Source of the DNA: Silicimonas algicola
Lineage (GTDB): Bacteria > Pseudomonadota > Alphaproteobacteria > Rhodobacterales > Rhodobacteraceae
NCBI RefSeq assembly: GCF_003148765.1
Contig: NZ_QGGV01000001.1
Span: forward strand, 428,001 to 492,000
DNA: 64,000 nucleotides
Reading direction: 5' to 3'
Program-made: the position numbers and the translations under genes
Shown here: in pieces, positions 18,376 to 27,657 of the stretch
Numbering within the stretch: position 1 is the first letter of the stretch
Layout: each line of letters begins with the position of its first letter
The notes under the pieces: generated by a model
Database searches by the model: none
What the model was told of the DNA's origin: nothing
The model's input: only the letters and a program-made list of their open reading frames with translations

Positions 18376-19299
18376 TCAGCCCAGCTCGGACCGCGTCGGC
18401 GGGTTGGCCCCGGCGCGCGAGACGGTGACCGCTGCGGCGCGCGCACCGAGGGAGAGGGCTGCGGCGATGTCCTCCGGCGTCAGCGACCTTACCGCCTTGC
18501 GGGTCAGGCGGCCCCGGGCGTGAAGCTCGGCCAGGACGCCCGCGTTGAAGGTGTCGCCCGCACCCACGGTGTCGACGACGGTTGTTTTCCGCGCCTCGAC
18601 GAAGACCGGGTCGCCCGCGCCATAGCCGGTGACGCCCTCGGCACCTTGCGTGACGCAGACGAGCGAGGGTCCGCGCGACCGCATCCGCTGCGCCTGCTCG
18701 GCGAGGTCGCCTTCGCCGTCGAGCCACCGAAGGTCCTCGTCCGAGACCTTGACGATGTCGGCCTGTGCCAGCATCCGGTCGATGCGAGCGCGGTAGGCGG
18801 CCTCGTCCCGGATGAAGCCTTGCCGGACGTTCGGGTCGACCATGATGACGCGGCGTTCCGCCTCACGCGCGAGAAGCGCTTCATAGGCCGCCGCGCAGGG
18901 CTCGACGACGAGAGAGATGCCTCCGAAGAACAGCGCCTCGACGCTGTCGGGCAGGGCGGGGAGATCGGCCTCGGACAGCATCCGTCCGGCGGTGTTCTCG
19001 TCGTAGAAGGCATAGCTGGCGTGGCCGTCCTTCAGCGTGACGAAGGCCAGCGTGGTGGGGCGGTCCGAGCGCGCGGATAGGCTGGCGTCGACGTTCGAGG
19101 CCTCGAGCGCGTCGGTCAGAACCTGGCCGAAGAGATCGGTCGAGAGGCCCGAGAAGAACCCGGTCGGCGCGCCGAGACGGCCGAGCGCAATCGCGGTGTT
19201 GAAGACAGCGCCGCCCGCGACGGGACGGAAGGCGGCGTCGCCCTCGCGCGTTTCGCGGGGGAGCATGTCGATCAGGGCTTCGCCGGCGCAGAGGATCAT
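18376..19299 (-). CDS. PfkB-family carbohydrate kinase (fructokinase-like)
   Basis: This 307-residue ribokinase-family protein phosphorylates a sugar or related molecule with ATP. The N-terminal motif RPVAGGAVFNTAIALGRLGA and the C-terminal anion-hole motif DTVGAGDTFNAG with the catalytic Asp are both present. The start ILCAGEALIDMLP resembles fructokinases. It is last on its strand, 75 bp after the zinc-ribbon gene, and could be the tail of that operon or independent. Confidence 0.87.
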   Translation of the reverse strand: MILCAGEALIDMLPRETREGDAAFRPVAGGAVFNTAIALGRLGAPTGFFSGLSTDLFGQVLTDALEASNVDASLSARSDRPTTLAFVTLKDGHASYAFYDENTAGRMLSEADLPALPDSVEALFFGGISLVVEPCAAAYEALLAREAERRVIMVDPNVRQGFIRDEAAYRARIDRMLAQADIVKVSDEDLRWLDGEGDLAEQAQRMRSRGPSLVCVTQGAEGVTGYGAGDPVFVEARKTTVVDTVGAGDTFNAGVLAELHARGRLTRKAVRSLTPEDIAAALSLGARAAAVTVSRAGANPPTRSELG

Positions 19300-19374
19300 G
19301 TCGGGTCTCCAGGGTTCAGGCCGGTCTAAGGTCAGCGCCGCGTTCTGACAAGCGTCCCTGCGGATGGCCCGGGA

Positions 19375-20496
19375 CTACTGCGTCTGCGCGTAGAAATAGC
19401 CGAAGACGCCTGCTGCGATCAGCCCGAGGATGACGGCGAAGGTGATCTTCCAGGCTGACCACGGGCGCTCGCCGACGACCTGCCCGCTCTGTCCGTTCAC
19501 GACGAAGCGGAAAGAGCGGGATCGGTAGCGGTAGGCGGCGATCCACACTGGCACCAGGACGTGCTTGAAGGTGACGCCACCGATCTGGGTTTCGACGTGG
19601 TCGACCTGCTGGCGGTCGCCGCCGATGTCGAACTTGATGTCGCGGAGGATCTGACGGTCCATGATCTCGCGCGCTTCCCGATAGGCGGGCTCGAGGTCGA
19701 TCGTGTAGGCCTCGGAGCGGAAGCCGGCGAGGTACTCGGGTTGGTAGGGTTCGAGACGCGTCAGGTCCCACTGGACGAGGGCCAGGCGGAAGTTCTCGGG
19801 CAAGGACGTCGTGGCAAGGACGAGAACGTCGTCGAAGAAGCGCGCGACACGGCCGCGGACCGGCGTCCAGCGTACGCGGGGGACCTGCACCTGCTGGCGC
19901 TTGCCATCGCGCATGACCGTGCGGGTCTCATAGTAGACCGTGCCGCGCTGGCCGCGATAGGCGCTCTGGGTGTCGGCGTCGAAGGTCCAGCAGGGGACGT
20001 AGACGCCGTTCATCCGCCGACCCTTGCGGGCGTACTCCTGCAGTCCGTTCGGCGCGAACCAGAGCGAGCCGAGCCAGCCGGTCATCGCATCGTGGGCCTG
20101 GCCCTCCTCAAGCCGGAAGGGCAAGACGGCGCGCGGCTTGATCTGGCGCGAGGTGCCGGTGTCGGTGACCACGGGCGTGGCGCAGAAGGGGCATTCGGCG
20201 GCGTGGACGGCGGGGTCGAATTCGAAGCGCGCGCCGCAGTTGGGGCAGTCGACGGTGTGTGCGACCGACATCTCGGCCGATCCGAGGCCTGCGCCGACGG
20301 CGCGCTCGAAATCGAGTTCGGCAATGGCCTCGGCACGGGTCCAGGGGCCGTGCTCGATAGGGCGCGTGTTGCCGCAGTGGTCGCAGACCAGACGGTCGTC
20401 GCCCGGATCGAACCGCATGTCCGACCCGCACTTGTCGCAGGGGAAATGGTGCTCCTGCTCGGGGCGCTGCGCCGCTTCGATTTCGGTGTCCTGCAT
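19375..20496 (-). CDS. Double zinc-ribbon membrane-anchored protein (TFIIB-type zinc finger)
   Basis: This 373-residue protein has two N-terminal zinc ribbons (C20/C23/C38/C41 and C84/C87/C102/C105) and a beta-rich middle part with YRGQRGTVYYETRTV and RSRSFRFVVNGQSGQVVGE. A C-terminal membrane helix (ITFAVILGLIAAGVFGYFYA) ends in a very short tail. It may be a tail-anchored cytoplasmic protein. Some databases name similar proteins 'primosomal protein N'', which the sequence does not support. It lies in the SPFH/TelA operon, 14 bp after cytochrome b561. Confidence 0.75.
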   Translation of the reverse strand: MQDTEIEAAQRPEQEHHFPCDKCGSDMRFDPGDDRLVCDHCGNTRPIEHGPWTRAEAIAELDFERAVGAGLGSAEMSVAHTVDCPNCGARFEFDPAVHAAECPFCATPVVTDTGTSRQIKPRAVLPFRLEEGQAHDAMTGWLGSLWFAPNGLQEYARKGRRMNGVYVPCWTFDADTQSAYRGQRGTVYYETRTVMRDGKRQQVQVPRVRWTPVRGRVARFFDDVLVLATTSLPENFRLALVQWDLTRLEPYQPEYLAGFRSEAYTIDLEPAYREAREIMDRQILRDIKFDIGGDRQQVDHVETQIGGVTFKHVLVPVWIAAYRYRSRSFRFVVNGQSGQVVGERPWSAWKITFAVILGLIAAGVFGYFYAQTQ

Positions 20497-20510
20497 GTGT
20501 GTCCGGTGGC

Positions 20511-20987
20511 TCAGCTACGCCGAAGATTCATGCGCCACAGAAGCCCGTCCTTCACGACGAACTGGTGATAGAGCGCCGCGGCCGTGTGCAGGGCGGCGGT
20601 GACCAGAAGCAGCGTCTTCAGGACTTCGTGGACATCCGCGGCCGTCTCGGAGCGGAGGTAGAAGGCGAAACCGCCCGCCCAGGGCGTCAGGATCGCCAGC
20701 GCGTAGAGCGCCCAGTGCGTCCAGTGCGCGGCGCGGCGCTGCCAGGCGGGGTCGGTCTCGGGCGGAGGCGGCGCGCCGCGACGGACGCGGATCACGAGCC
20801 GGAGGATCATCAGGAAGAACACCGTCAGGCCGATCCTGCCGTGAAGGGGCAGGGCGGCGTCGGCGGGCAGATCCTCGAAGTCCTGCATCTGGTCGCTGAG
20901 GAGGAAAGCCGCGACGATCAGCACGACGATGAGCCAGTGCAGGCCGACCTGAATGGCCGAGTAGGTGTCGACGGGACGTTTCGGCAT
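20511..20987 (-). CDS. Cytochrome b561 domain protein
   Basis: This 158-residue inner-membrane protein has four hydrophobic helices with histidines placed for two b haems: VGLHWLI, PLHGRIGL, HWTHWALYAL and ALHTAAALYHQF. It should pass electrons between quinones and a periplasmic acceptor or superoxide. The length is near the usual 170-180. It is embedded in the SPFH/TelA operon between the SPFH and zinc-ribbon genes, an odd neighbour that may link the system to redox state. Confidence 0.87.
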   Translation of the reverse strand: MPKRPVDTYSAIQVGLHWLIVVLIVAAFLLSDQMQDFEDLPADAALPLHGRIGLTVFFLMILRLVIRVRRGAPPPPETDPAWQRRAAHWTHWALYALAILTPWAGGFAFYLRSETAADVHEVLKTLLLVTAALHTAAALYHQFVVKDGLLWRMNLRRS

Positions 20988-21020
20988 GTTGCCGCTCCGA
21001 TGCGAGAGTGTTGCGAAGGG

Positions 21021-22118
21021 TCAGCCGGCGGGCGGAGGCGGGGGCATGACGGTGAAGAGCTGCGCCAGTTCGGGCACGTCCTCGGCCTTTTTCCAGCCGT
21101 CCTGACCTTGCGTCCAGACCCAGCTCTCGCGCGTGACGCTTCCGTCTGTCGTCATCCGGCCCATATCCGCCTTGGAGTAGGGGCCCGACGTCTGACCGTC
21201 CTTGGCGAGGTGCCAGACATGCTCGACCGGCGGCGGAGGAGGCGCCGCGGCGGGCGAACCCCAGGGGCCCGGAGCGCCCGCCATGGCGCCGCCCATCTGC
21301 ATCCCGAGCCCCGCGCCCATCCCCATGCCCATGGCCTGGCCGACGCCGCTGTTGGGGTTGTCGAGGCTCTGCGCCGCCTTGTAGCGGAAGTGTTGCTCGA
21401 GGTTGCCCACGACGCCGCGCGAGGTGCGCTCGTCGAGCGCCTGCTCGACGGCAGGCGGCAGCGAGATGTTCTCGACGTAAAGCTCGGGCAGGGTCACGCC
21501 GTAGCCCGCGATGGTCTGCGAGATCGCCTCGGCCACGAGGCGGCCCAGGTCCTGGGTGTTGGCCGCCATGTCGAGCACGGGCATGCTGGCCTGAGCGAGG
21601 ACGCGGCTGAATTCCTGGACGATGATGTTGCGGATCTGGAAGCTGATCTCGTCCATCGTGAACTCGCCGTCGGTGCCGACGATCTCCTTGATGAAGAGGC
21701 CGGGGTCGGCGACCTTGACGGTGTAGGTCCCGAAGGCGCGCAGCCGGACGGGTCCGAACTCGGGATCGCGCAGCATGATCGGGTTCTTGGTGCCCCACTT
21801 CAGGTCGGTGAAGCGGCGGGTCGAGACGAAGTAGATCTCGGACTTGAACGGCGACCGGAAGCCGTGGTCCCAGTGCTGGAGCGTCGTCATGATCGGCATG
21901 TTGTTCGTCTCGAGCATGTAGAGCCCGGGCATGAACACATCGGCGAGCTGGCCCTCGTGGACGAAGACGGCGGCCTGACCCTCTCGGACGGTCAGCTTGG
22001 CGCCGTACTTGATCTCGTGGCCTTCGCGTTCGAACCGCCAGACCATCGTGTCGCGGGTATCGTCGGTCCAGTGGATGACGTCGATGAATTGGCCGGAGAG
22101 GAAATCGAGAATGCCCAT
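21021..22118 (-). CDS. SPFH-domain protein with C-terminal GYF_2 domain (virion core protein-like)
   Basis: This 365-residue protein starts MGILDFLSGQFIDVIHW at ATG 22118, with GGAGACCCC upstream. Residues about 20-220 form an SPFH/band-7-like domain (GQAAVFVHEGQLADVFMPGLYML); a Gly/Met-rich linker follows, then a GYF_2 (DUF4339) domain with VWHLAKDGQTSGPYSKADM. Bacterial members are often named 'virion core protein' or YdjI-like. The domain order suggests a membrane-surface scaffold that binds partners through GYF_2. It lies in an operon with TelA and XpaC. Confidence 0.85.
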   Translation of the reverse strand: MGILDFLSGQFIDVIHWTDDTRDTMVWRFEREGHEIKYGAKLTVREGQAAVFVHEGQLADVFMPGLYMLETNNMPIMTTLQHWDHGFRSPFKSEIYFVSTRRFTDLKWGTKNPIMLRDPEFGPVRLRAFGTYTVKVADPGLFIKEIVGTDGEFTMDEISFQIRNIIVQEFSRVLAQASMPVLDMAANTQDLGRLVAEAISQTIAGYGVTLPELYVENISLPPAVEQALDERTSRGVVGNLEQHFRYKAAQSLDNPNSGVGQAMGMGMGAGLGMQMGGAMAGAPGPWGSPAAAPPPPPVEHVWHLAKDGQTSGPYSKADMGRMTTDGSVTRESWVWTQGQDGWKKAEDVPELAQLFTVMPPPPPAG

Positions 22119-22217
22119 TGGGGTCTCCCTGTTCTGTTCAGTCGCGGAGGCGACCCGTGAAATGACGGCGCGACAGGGCCAAGCCTGCACGGTGCGCTGG
22201 GGTTTGGAAAGAGGGTG

Positions 22218-23156
22218 TCACGAGCTGCCGCCGGTCAGCTCGGCCGCCATCTGCCGCACGATCGGAGCGGCTGCGTCGGCGTCCATGCCGGGCGAGAGCC
22301 GCGGGTCGTAGAGCATCCGGAGCATCTTCTCGTCCATCGCGGTCAGCCGACCGAACTCGTCGTCGTCGTTGAAGATCGACGGCCGGGCGCGCGGACTGTC
22401 GTTCGAGAGGCCGAGGCCCTGGGCGATCTCTTCGTGGATGCAGGAGAGGCGCAGGAGCGGCGGAAGCTCGGCCCGGATGACGGCGACGGCGCGCGTGATG
22501 ACGCCGTCGTCCTTCGGGTCGGTGGCGACGACGATGCAGTAGGTCGCGCGGTCCAGATCCTGCACCACGGCGATCTCGTGGGGGCGGATGCCGGGGATGA
22601 GGCGGCGGAGCAGGGGACCGGAGACGCGGCGCTCGTCCTCCGACAGGATCAGCACCTGGAAATTGCCGCCGCGTGGGACGACCGAGACGGGATGACGCGT
22701 GATCTGGGCCAGGCGCTCGGCATAGCGACCGACCGACGCGCCATCGTCGGCGCGCTGGCTGTCCGGCACCGAAGGGCCGAACATCAGCTCGAGCTTCACC
22801 GGGTCCCGCCAGCGGTTCAGCATGCTTTCGCCTTCTTGCCGCACCAGCGCGCCGCCCACATCTGTGAACTCGCGCGCGAAGGCGGCGGCGCGGAAGGTCT
22901 CGGTCAGGCGCCGGTCGTCGTAGGGCACGTCCGGTCCGCCGCCGTCCGCGCGCAGCAGGCCACGCGTCCGGTGCCCGGCCTCGACCCGCCGGTAATAGGC
23001 GGCGAGCTCGGTGCTCATCCCGGATACCTCGACCTCGGGCACCTCGGCCTCGGCGCGGGGCGGCGGCGGAGGCACGGCCATTGCGTCGAGCTCGGCGCAG
23101 CCGGACAGGATCATCGGCAGGGCTCCCAGGGCGAGCCCCAGGCGGAACGCTTTCAT
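22218..23156 (-). CDS. DUF2927 lipoprotein
   Basis: This 312-residue predicted lipoprotein has signal MKAFRLGLALGALPMILSGC with the lipid-bearing Cys20. The C-terminal half contains the DUF2927 mark SCIHEEIAQGLGLSNDSP, a metzincin-like HExxxQ segment, then FNDDDEFGRLTAMDEKMLRM. It may be an envelope protein with a zinc-peptidase-like fold; activity is unproven. The ATG at 23156 starts the signal peptide, so the upstream extension is rejected. It begins 4 bp after telA, so it is co-transcribed. Confidence 0.82.
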   Translation of the reverse strand: MKAFRLGLALGALPMILSGCAELDAMAVPPPPPRAEAEVPEVEVSGMSTELAAYYRRVEAGHRTRGLLRADGGGPDVPYDDRRLTETFRAAAFAREFTDVGGALVRQEGESMLNRWRDPVKLELMFGPSVPDSQRADDGASVGRYAERLAQITRHPVSVVPRGGNFQVLILSEDERRVSGPLLRRLIPGIRPHEIAVVQDLDRATYCIVVATDPKDDGVITRAVAVIRAELPPLLRLSCIHEEIAQGLGLSNDSPRARPSIFNDDDEFGRLTAMDEKMLRMLYDPRLSPGMDADAAAPIVRQMAAELTGGSS

Positions 23157-23160
23157 CGTT

Positions 23161-24354
23161 TCACGAGGCCGACAGGCTTTCTCCCGCGTTGACGCCGACA
23201 CCGTCGGCCCGCGCCTTGGCGGAAGCGAGCGTGGTCTTCAGTTCCGCTTCCATCTTCTTCAGCTCCTCCTCAGCCTCGGCGCGCTTCTTCTTGCCCTCGT
23301 CGGCGATCTGGAGGCTTTCCTGGATCGTCGCGATCAGGTCGGAGTTGGCTTTCTTCACGGCCTCGATGTCGAAGACGCCGCGCTCCATCTCCTCGCGGAT
23401 CATCTTGTTGGCGTGGCGCAGGTTCTCGGCGTTCGAGGTCAGCAGCTCGTTCGTCAGGTCGTTCGCCTCGCGCACCGCCTCGGCGGCCTCGGTCGAGCGC
23501 TGGATGGTCACGGCCTGAGCGAGCTGGGTTTCCCACAGGGGGACGGTGTTGACGAGCGTCGAGTTGATCTTGGTGACGAGGGACTTGTCGTTCTCCTGCA
23601 CAAGACGGATCGACGGCAGGGACTGCATCGTGACCTGACGGGTCAGTTTCAGGTCGTGGACGCGACGTTCCAGATCGTCCCGGGCGGCGCGGAGGTCGCG
23701 CAGTTCCTGCGCCTTCATCACGCCGGCCTCTTCTGGCGCGGCCTGCACCTCGGCGTCCTTCGCCGGGATATCGACGGCGTCGAGACGCTTCAGCTTCTCC
23801 TCGCCCGCCGCGATGTAGAGGGCGAGCTCGTCGTAGAAGGCCAGCGTCTTGTCGTAGAGCTGGTCGAGCGACTTGATGTCCTTCAGAAGCTTGTGCTCGT
23901 GGTGAAGGAGGTTGTCGGTGATCTTGTCGATCTGGCCCTGCACCTCCTCGAACTTCGCGACGAAGTTGTGAATCGGGGCCGCGCGGCCAAGGAGCCGTTC
24001 CCACCACGACCGTTTGCGCCGCACATCCAGTTCGCTGATCGAGAAGCCGCGAATGGTCGAGACGATCTGGCGCAAGCTATCGCCCGCCGGTCCCACGTCC
24101 TTGTTGCGGACGTCCTGGAGCATGGCCTGGCTGATTTCCTGAAGCTCGACCTGCGCGGAGGACCCGAAAGACACGATCGAGTTCGTCTCTGACATGTCGA
24201 TTTCGCCGATGCGCTTCTCTATCTCGGCCGATATGCCGGGGTCGGCGGCCTCGTAGGCCACGATGTCGGTCGACGGTGCGACCAGATGAACCTCGCTCAC
24301 TTCCTTCACCATTGCCTCGGATTGTTTCGCCTTCTGCCGTACCGTGTCGTCCAT
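23161..24354 (-). CDS. TelA-family protein (toxic anion resistance)
   Basis: This 397-residue mostly helical, coiled-coil protein matches the TelA/YaaN family: SWWERLLGRAAPIHNFVAKF, then IDKITDNLLHHEHKLLKDI, LDQLYDKTLAFYDELALYIA, and ENDKSLVTKINSTLVNTVPL. The family is tied to tellurite resistance and cell-envelope stress, but the mechanism is not settled. It follows xpaC by 23 bp, the pairing also seen in Bacillus (xpaC-yaaN). The C-terminus is a long charged coiled coil rich in Glu, Lys and Ala. Confidence 0.9.
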   Translation of the reverse strand: MDDTVRQKAKQSEAMVKEVSEVHLVAPSTDIVAYEAADPGISAEIEKRIGEIDMSETNSIVSFGSSAQVELQEISQAMLQDVRNKDVGPAGDSLRQIVSTIRGFSISELDVRRKRSWWERLLGRAAPIHNFVAKFEEVQGQIDKITDNLLHHEHKLLKDIKSLDQLYDKTLAFYDELALYIAAGEEKLKRLDAVDIPAKDAEVQAAPEEAGVMKAQELRDLRAARDDLERRVHDLKLTRQVTMQSLPSIRLVQENDKSLVTKINSTLVNTVPLWETQLAQAVTIQRSTEAAEAVREANDLTNELLTSNAENLRHANKMIREEMERGVFDIEAVKKANSDLIATIQESLQIADEGKKKRAEAEEELKKMEAELKTTLASAKARADGVGVNAGESLSAS

Positions 24355-24377
24355 CGTCTCAGTCCCTCCATGTGGGG

Positions 24378-25256
24378 CTATGCCCTGCTGTGGACGCCCT
24401 CGCGCTCCAGTCGGTCGCGGAGCACCTCGATCTCCACGTCGAGCGTGGACTTGTCGTCGAGAAGCAGCTTCTCGGTCTTCTTGGCGAAGGTCGTCTCGAG
24501 ATCGGTCAGCAGCGCCTCGTAGTCGGCGCGCGCCTCCTCGTTGCGGGATCGCAGCCAGAGGTCGGCGAACTGCACCGTCGCATCACGCGCACCGAGGAGG
24601 TAGACGGACAGGTAGCGGCGCGCGCTTGTCAGGTCGCGGGGATCCTCCTCGACCACGCGGAACATGCCGCGCGCGGTGGCGGCGAAGTCGGCGACCCGAC
24701 GCTCCAGGGCAGGAATGCGTGCCCGGGCGATGGCGTCCCGCATCGCGACGAGGTGCTTCTCGGCTTCGTCCACGGCGCGGGCGACGCGGTCGGTCTGGAA
24801 GCCGTCCATCCCTTCGGTGCCCTTGTCGCGCAGGGGGTCGGGGCCAAAGGCTGTAAAGTGCAGCGCGGCGCCAAGAATGAAGAACAGGATCGGGTTCAGG
24901 AGCGAGAACGTCTCGGGGTTCAGCCCGGCCAAGGCGAGCCCGAGCCCGGTCAGCGCGCTGCCGAAGATCTTGCGCGGGATCGCGGGGCGCTTCGCCACTC
25001 GGCGGGCATTGAAGGCGTCCTCGGCGATCAGGCCCTCGCGGGTCAGCCATGCCGCCAGCATCATCAGGCCGAAGGCCGCGAGCTTGAGGAACATGCCGAG
25101 CGGTTCGAGCTGGAACGCCGTCAGGAGCATCACGACGGGCGCAATGAAAAGGAAGTTGACGCGCGCGCCCACGGGGCTGCGCCTGCGACCCTCGGGCAGC
25201 CTCGGGTGAGACGCCGGCGACTCCGGACTGTGCCGTCCGCGGAAGGGCCGCGCCAT
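24378..25256 (-). CDS. XpaC-family protein (5-bromo-4-chloroindolyl phosphate hydrolysis family)
   Basis: This 292-residue protein has hydrophobic helices in the N-terminal half (NFLFIAPVVMLLTAF, KLAAFGLMMLAAWL, SLLNPILFFILGAALHF) and a helical cytoplasmic C-terminal part (LTSARRYLSVYLLGARDATV). This layout fits XpaC, usually encoded with TelA. The enzymatic name comes from an old phenotype; the true role is unknown. The start ATG overlaps the stop of the small membrane gene upstream (TGATG). Confidence 0.8.
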   Translation of the reverse strand: MARPFRGRHSPESPASHPRLPEGRRRSPVGARVNFLFIAPVVMLLTAFQLEPLGMFLKLAAFGLMMLAAWLTREGLIAEDAFNARRVAKRPAIPRKIFGSALTGLGLALAGLNPETFSLLNPILFFILGAALHFTAFGPDPLRDKGTEGMDGFQTDRVARAVDEAEKHLVAMRDAIARARIPALERRVADFAATARGMFRVVEEDPRDLTSARRYLSVYLLGARDATVQFADLWLRSRNEEARADYEALLTDLETTFAKKTEKLLLDDKSTLDVEIEVLRDRLEREGVHSRA

Positions 25257-25453
25257 CAGGAAGCCCCCGTCACCGAGACGTAGAAGATAAGGCACATCAG
25301 CAGGATGAAGGCTGCCTTCTGCATTGCTGTTCCCGTCGTCAGTGCCGTCACCCCGCCGCGCCGTTCCGCTGCCCGGCCGACTCCGCGCAGAAGCGCCGCG
25401 ACAAGTCCGACGACGGCGAGGGCAAAGAACAGGGCAAGTGCGAAGCGCTGCAT
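25256..25453 (-). CDS. 65-residue membrane protein heading the XpaC-TelA operon
   Basis: The frame MQRFALALFFALAVVGLVAA...FILLMCLIFYVSVTGAS has two hydrophobic helices joined by a basic loop (RGVGRAAERR). The stop overlaps the xpaC start by two bases, which supports real translation. I do not recognise the family. As first gene of the operon it could be a membrane partner of XpaC. Confidence 0.6.
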   Translation of the reverse strand: MQRFALALFFALAVVGLVAALLRGVGRAAERRGGVTALTTGTAMQKAAFILLMCLIFYVSVTGAS

Positions 25454-25535
25454 GTGGCTCCCTCTCGTGTGCGATCAACATAGGGGATCGGTGACCGCCA
25501 TACCAGTGCGCCGGCGGCGGAATGAGCCCTGCGGG

Positions 25536-26360
25536 CTACTTGCGGGCGGGCTTCGGCTTCCTTCCGGCCTCGGTGCGGCGGGGCGGCTTCGCGGCCTTGC
25601 GCGCGGTGCCGGTGGTTGGGGCCTTTCCCGCATCGAGACCAAGCTGGTCGCGGACGACCTTCTGGCGCACTTCCTCGACCGCGCCGGCGGCGAGGTCGCC
25701 GAGACGGAAGGGGCCGTAGCTTATGCGGATGAGGCGCGAGACCTGGACGCCGACCGCGTCCATCGCGCGACGGATCTCGCGGTTCTTTCCCTCGCGCAGC
25801 GAAATCGTCAGCCAGGCGTTGCCGCCCTGCTGGCGGTCGAACGTGACCTCCATCGGGCGGAAGGTCTCGCCATCGATGGTGATGCCCTTGCGCAGCGGTT
25901 CGAGCGAGGCCTCGGACGGGCTGCCGTGGACGCGAACGCGATACTTCCTGAGCCAGCCGGTGGAGGGAAGCTCCAGCTTTCGCTTGACCTCGCCGTCGTT
26001 CGTCAGAAGGAGGAGGCCCTCGGAGTTGATGTCGAGCCGGCCGACGCTGACCACGCGCGGCATTCCTTCGGGCAGCGCGTCGAAGACGGTCTGGCGGCCC
26101 TTCTCGTCCTTCGTCGTCGTGACGAGGCCCTGAGGTTTGTGGTAGAGCCAGAGACGCGGCGGCTCGCGCTCGGCCAGGGCCTTGCCGTCGACGGCGATGC
26201 GGTCCTTTTCGGTGACGTTGAGCGCGGGGCTGTCGATGACCTTGCCGTTCACGCTGACCCGGCCTTCGCCGATGATGCGTTCGGCGTCGCGGCGCGAGGC
26301 CACGCCGTGGCGGGCGAGGACCTTGGCGATGCGGTCGCCGGGGGGCGTGTCGGTGCTCAT
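25536..26360 (-). CDS. rluB: Pseudouridine synthase, RsuA/RluB family
   Basis: This 274-residue enzyme isomerises a uridine in 23S (RluB) or 16S (RsuA) rRNA. An S4 RNA-binding domain ([20 protein letters not shown]) is followed by the catalytic motif [17 protein letters not shown] with the catalytic Asp, and KNREIRRAM. The basic tail rich in Lys, Pro and Arg ([16 protein letters not shown]) is common in this group. The ATG at 26360 fits the S4 start; the long upstream frame overlaps tadA on the other strand and is not used. RluB is preferred over RsuA by length but not certain. Confidence 0.88.
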   Translation of the reverse strand: MSTDTPPGDRIAKVLARHGVASRRDAERIIGEGRVSVNGKVIDSPALNVTEKDRIAVDGKALAEREPPRLWLYHKPQGLVTTTKDEKGRQTVFDALPEGMPRVVSVGRLDINSEGLLLLTNDGEVKRKLELPSTGWLRKYRVRVHGSPSEASLEPLRKGITIDGETFRPMEVTFDRQQGGNAWLTISLREGKNREIRRAMDAVGVQVSRLIRISYGPFRLGDLAAGAVEEVRQKVVRDQLGLDAGKAPTTGTARKAAKPPRRTEAGRKPKPARK

Positions 26361-26402
26361 GCCTTGGCTTATCCCGCGCGGACCGGGAGGGAAAGGGAGC
26401 CC

Positions 26403-26442
26403 GCGCATGCCGCCTCCGGCGGGAGTATTTGGTCCAAGAAGA
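26403..26442 (+). repeat. Hairpin plus GGAGTATTT motif between rluB and tadA
   Basis: GCCGCCTCCGGCGGGAGTATTT followed by GGTCCAAGAAGAAAG in the gap between divergent genes; related in pattern to 18331-18375. From memory such segments recur between genes in Rhodobacteraceae; this is not checked. Confidence 0.45.
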
Positions 26443-26477
26443 AAGACAAGGGCGGGATTGAACGGCATAAGGCGGGC

Positions 26478-26927
26478 ATGAGGTTTGGCAGTTTCATGGA
26501 CAGGGCGCTGGAGGAGGCGCGGGGCGCAGGCGCGCGCGGCGAGGTGCCCGTGGGCGCGGTGCTGGTGGGACGCGAAGGGGATGTGATCGCGGCGGCGGGC
26601 AACCGGACGCGCGAGCAGTCCGATCCCACGGCTCATGCCGAGATGCTGGTCATCCGCGCGGCGGCGAAGCGCCTCGGGTCGGAGCGGCTGACGGGGTGCG
26701 ACCTTTACGTGACGCTCGAACCTTGCGCCATGTGTGCGGCCGCCATCGCCGCCGCGCGGATCGGGCGGCTTTACTACGGCGCGGCGGACCCGAAGTCGGG
26801 GGGCGTGGCGCATGGGGCGAGGGTGTTCTCGCATCCACAGGCGCATCATGTTCCGGAGGTCTACGACGGGATCGGGGCCGGGGAGGCGGCGGATCTGCTG
26901 CGCGCGTTCTTCGCGGACAGGCGCTAG
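26478..26927 (+). CDS. tadA: tRNA-specific adenosine-34 deaminase
   Basis: This 149-residue zinc enzyme converts A34 to inosine in tRNA-Arg(ACG). The active-site motifs are THAEM-type TAHAEMLVI (zinc His and proton-shuttling Glu near residues 53-55) and [10 protein letters not shown] (two zinc Cys near residues 84-88). The ATG at 26478 is chosen because the protein starts [15 protein letters not shown]; the open frame upstream is antisense to rluB. Its stop overlaps the stop of the convergent hydrolase. Confidence 0.93.
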   Translation: MRFGSFMDRALEEARGAGARGEVPVGAVLVGREGDVIAAAGNRTREQSDPTAHAEMLVIRAAAKRLGSERLTGCDLYVTLEPCAMCAAAIAAARIGRLYYGAADPKSGGVAHGARVFSHPQAHHVPEVYDGIGAGEAADLLRAFFADRR

Positions 26928-27616
26928 ATCTCTACCGTCTCCATCACTTCCATCACCTTCACGTCGACGTCGGGAAGCTCCTCGATCAGGGTCTTGGCGT
27001 CCTGCGCGAGGATCGGGAACGTCTTGTAGTGGCAGGGGATGACCACCTTGAAGTCGAAGAACCTCTTCGCCGCCCAGGCCGCGGCCTTCTGGTCCATCGT
27101 GTAATGGCCGCCACAGCAGAGGATGCCGATGTCGGGGGCATAGTATTCGCCGAACCAGCCCATGTCGGCCATCACGTCGGTGTCGCCGGAGAAGTAGATC
27201 GTGTGGCCCTCGCCCCGGATCATGAACCCGGCCTCGGAGCCCGCGACACCCGGTCCGTCGTCGCCGAAGTCGATGGAGGAGGAATGGCAGGCGTTGACCA
27301 TCGAAACCTTCACGTTGCCGAGCGCGATCGTGCCGCCCTTGCCGAAGCCCAAGGTCTCGACACCGTCGCCGCCCAGAACCTCGGAGAGTTCGTGGATGCA
27401 GGCGATGGGGATCTTCTGCTCGCTCGCGATGACCCTGCAATTCGAGGCATGATCGCCGTGGCCATGGCTGAGAAGGATCGCCGTCGCCCCCGAGAGCGCC
27501 TCGTCGTGACGGCCGTCCGGGAACACGGGGTTGCCGTTCAGCCAGGGGTCGACGAGGAGGATCTGGTCCCCGATCTCGATGCGGAAACCGGAGTGGCCGA
27601 GCCAGGTGATCTTCAT
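26924..27616 (-). CDS. Metal-dependent hydrolase, UPF0173 family
   Basis: This 230-residue metallo-beta-lactamase-fold protein matches UPF0173: [14 protein letters not shown] at the start, the metal site [25 protein letters not shown] and CGGHYTMD. Substrate unknown, perhaps a small ester or phosphodiester. The ATG at 27616 is at the family start. It shares stop-codon bases with tadA on the other strand. A ceramidase-like gene begins 42 bp away in the other direction. Confidence 0.9.
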   Translation of the reverse strand: MKITWLGHSGFRIEIGDQILLVDPWLNGNPVFPDGRHDEALSGATAILLSHGHGDHASNCRVIASEQKIPIACIHELSEVLGGDGVETLGFGKGGTIALGNVKVSMVNACHSSSIDFGDDGPGVAGSEAGFMIRGEGHTIYFSGDTDVMADMGWFGEYYAPDIGILCCGGHYTMDQKAAAWAAKRFFDFKVVIPCHYKTFPILAQDAKTLIEELPDVDVKVMEVMETVEI

Positions 27617-27657
27617 GCGATGCTCCCTATCCTGTCGGGAATAGGATAGGGACAGGC

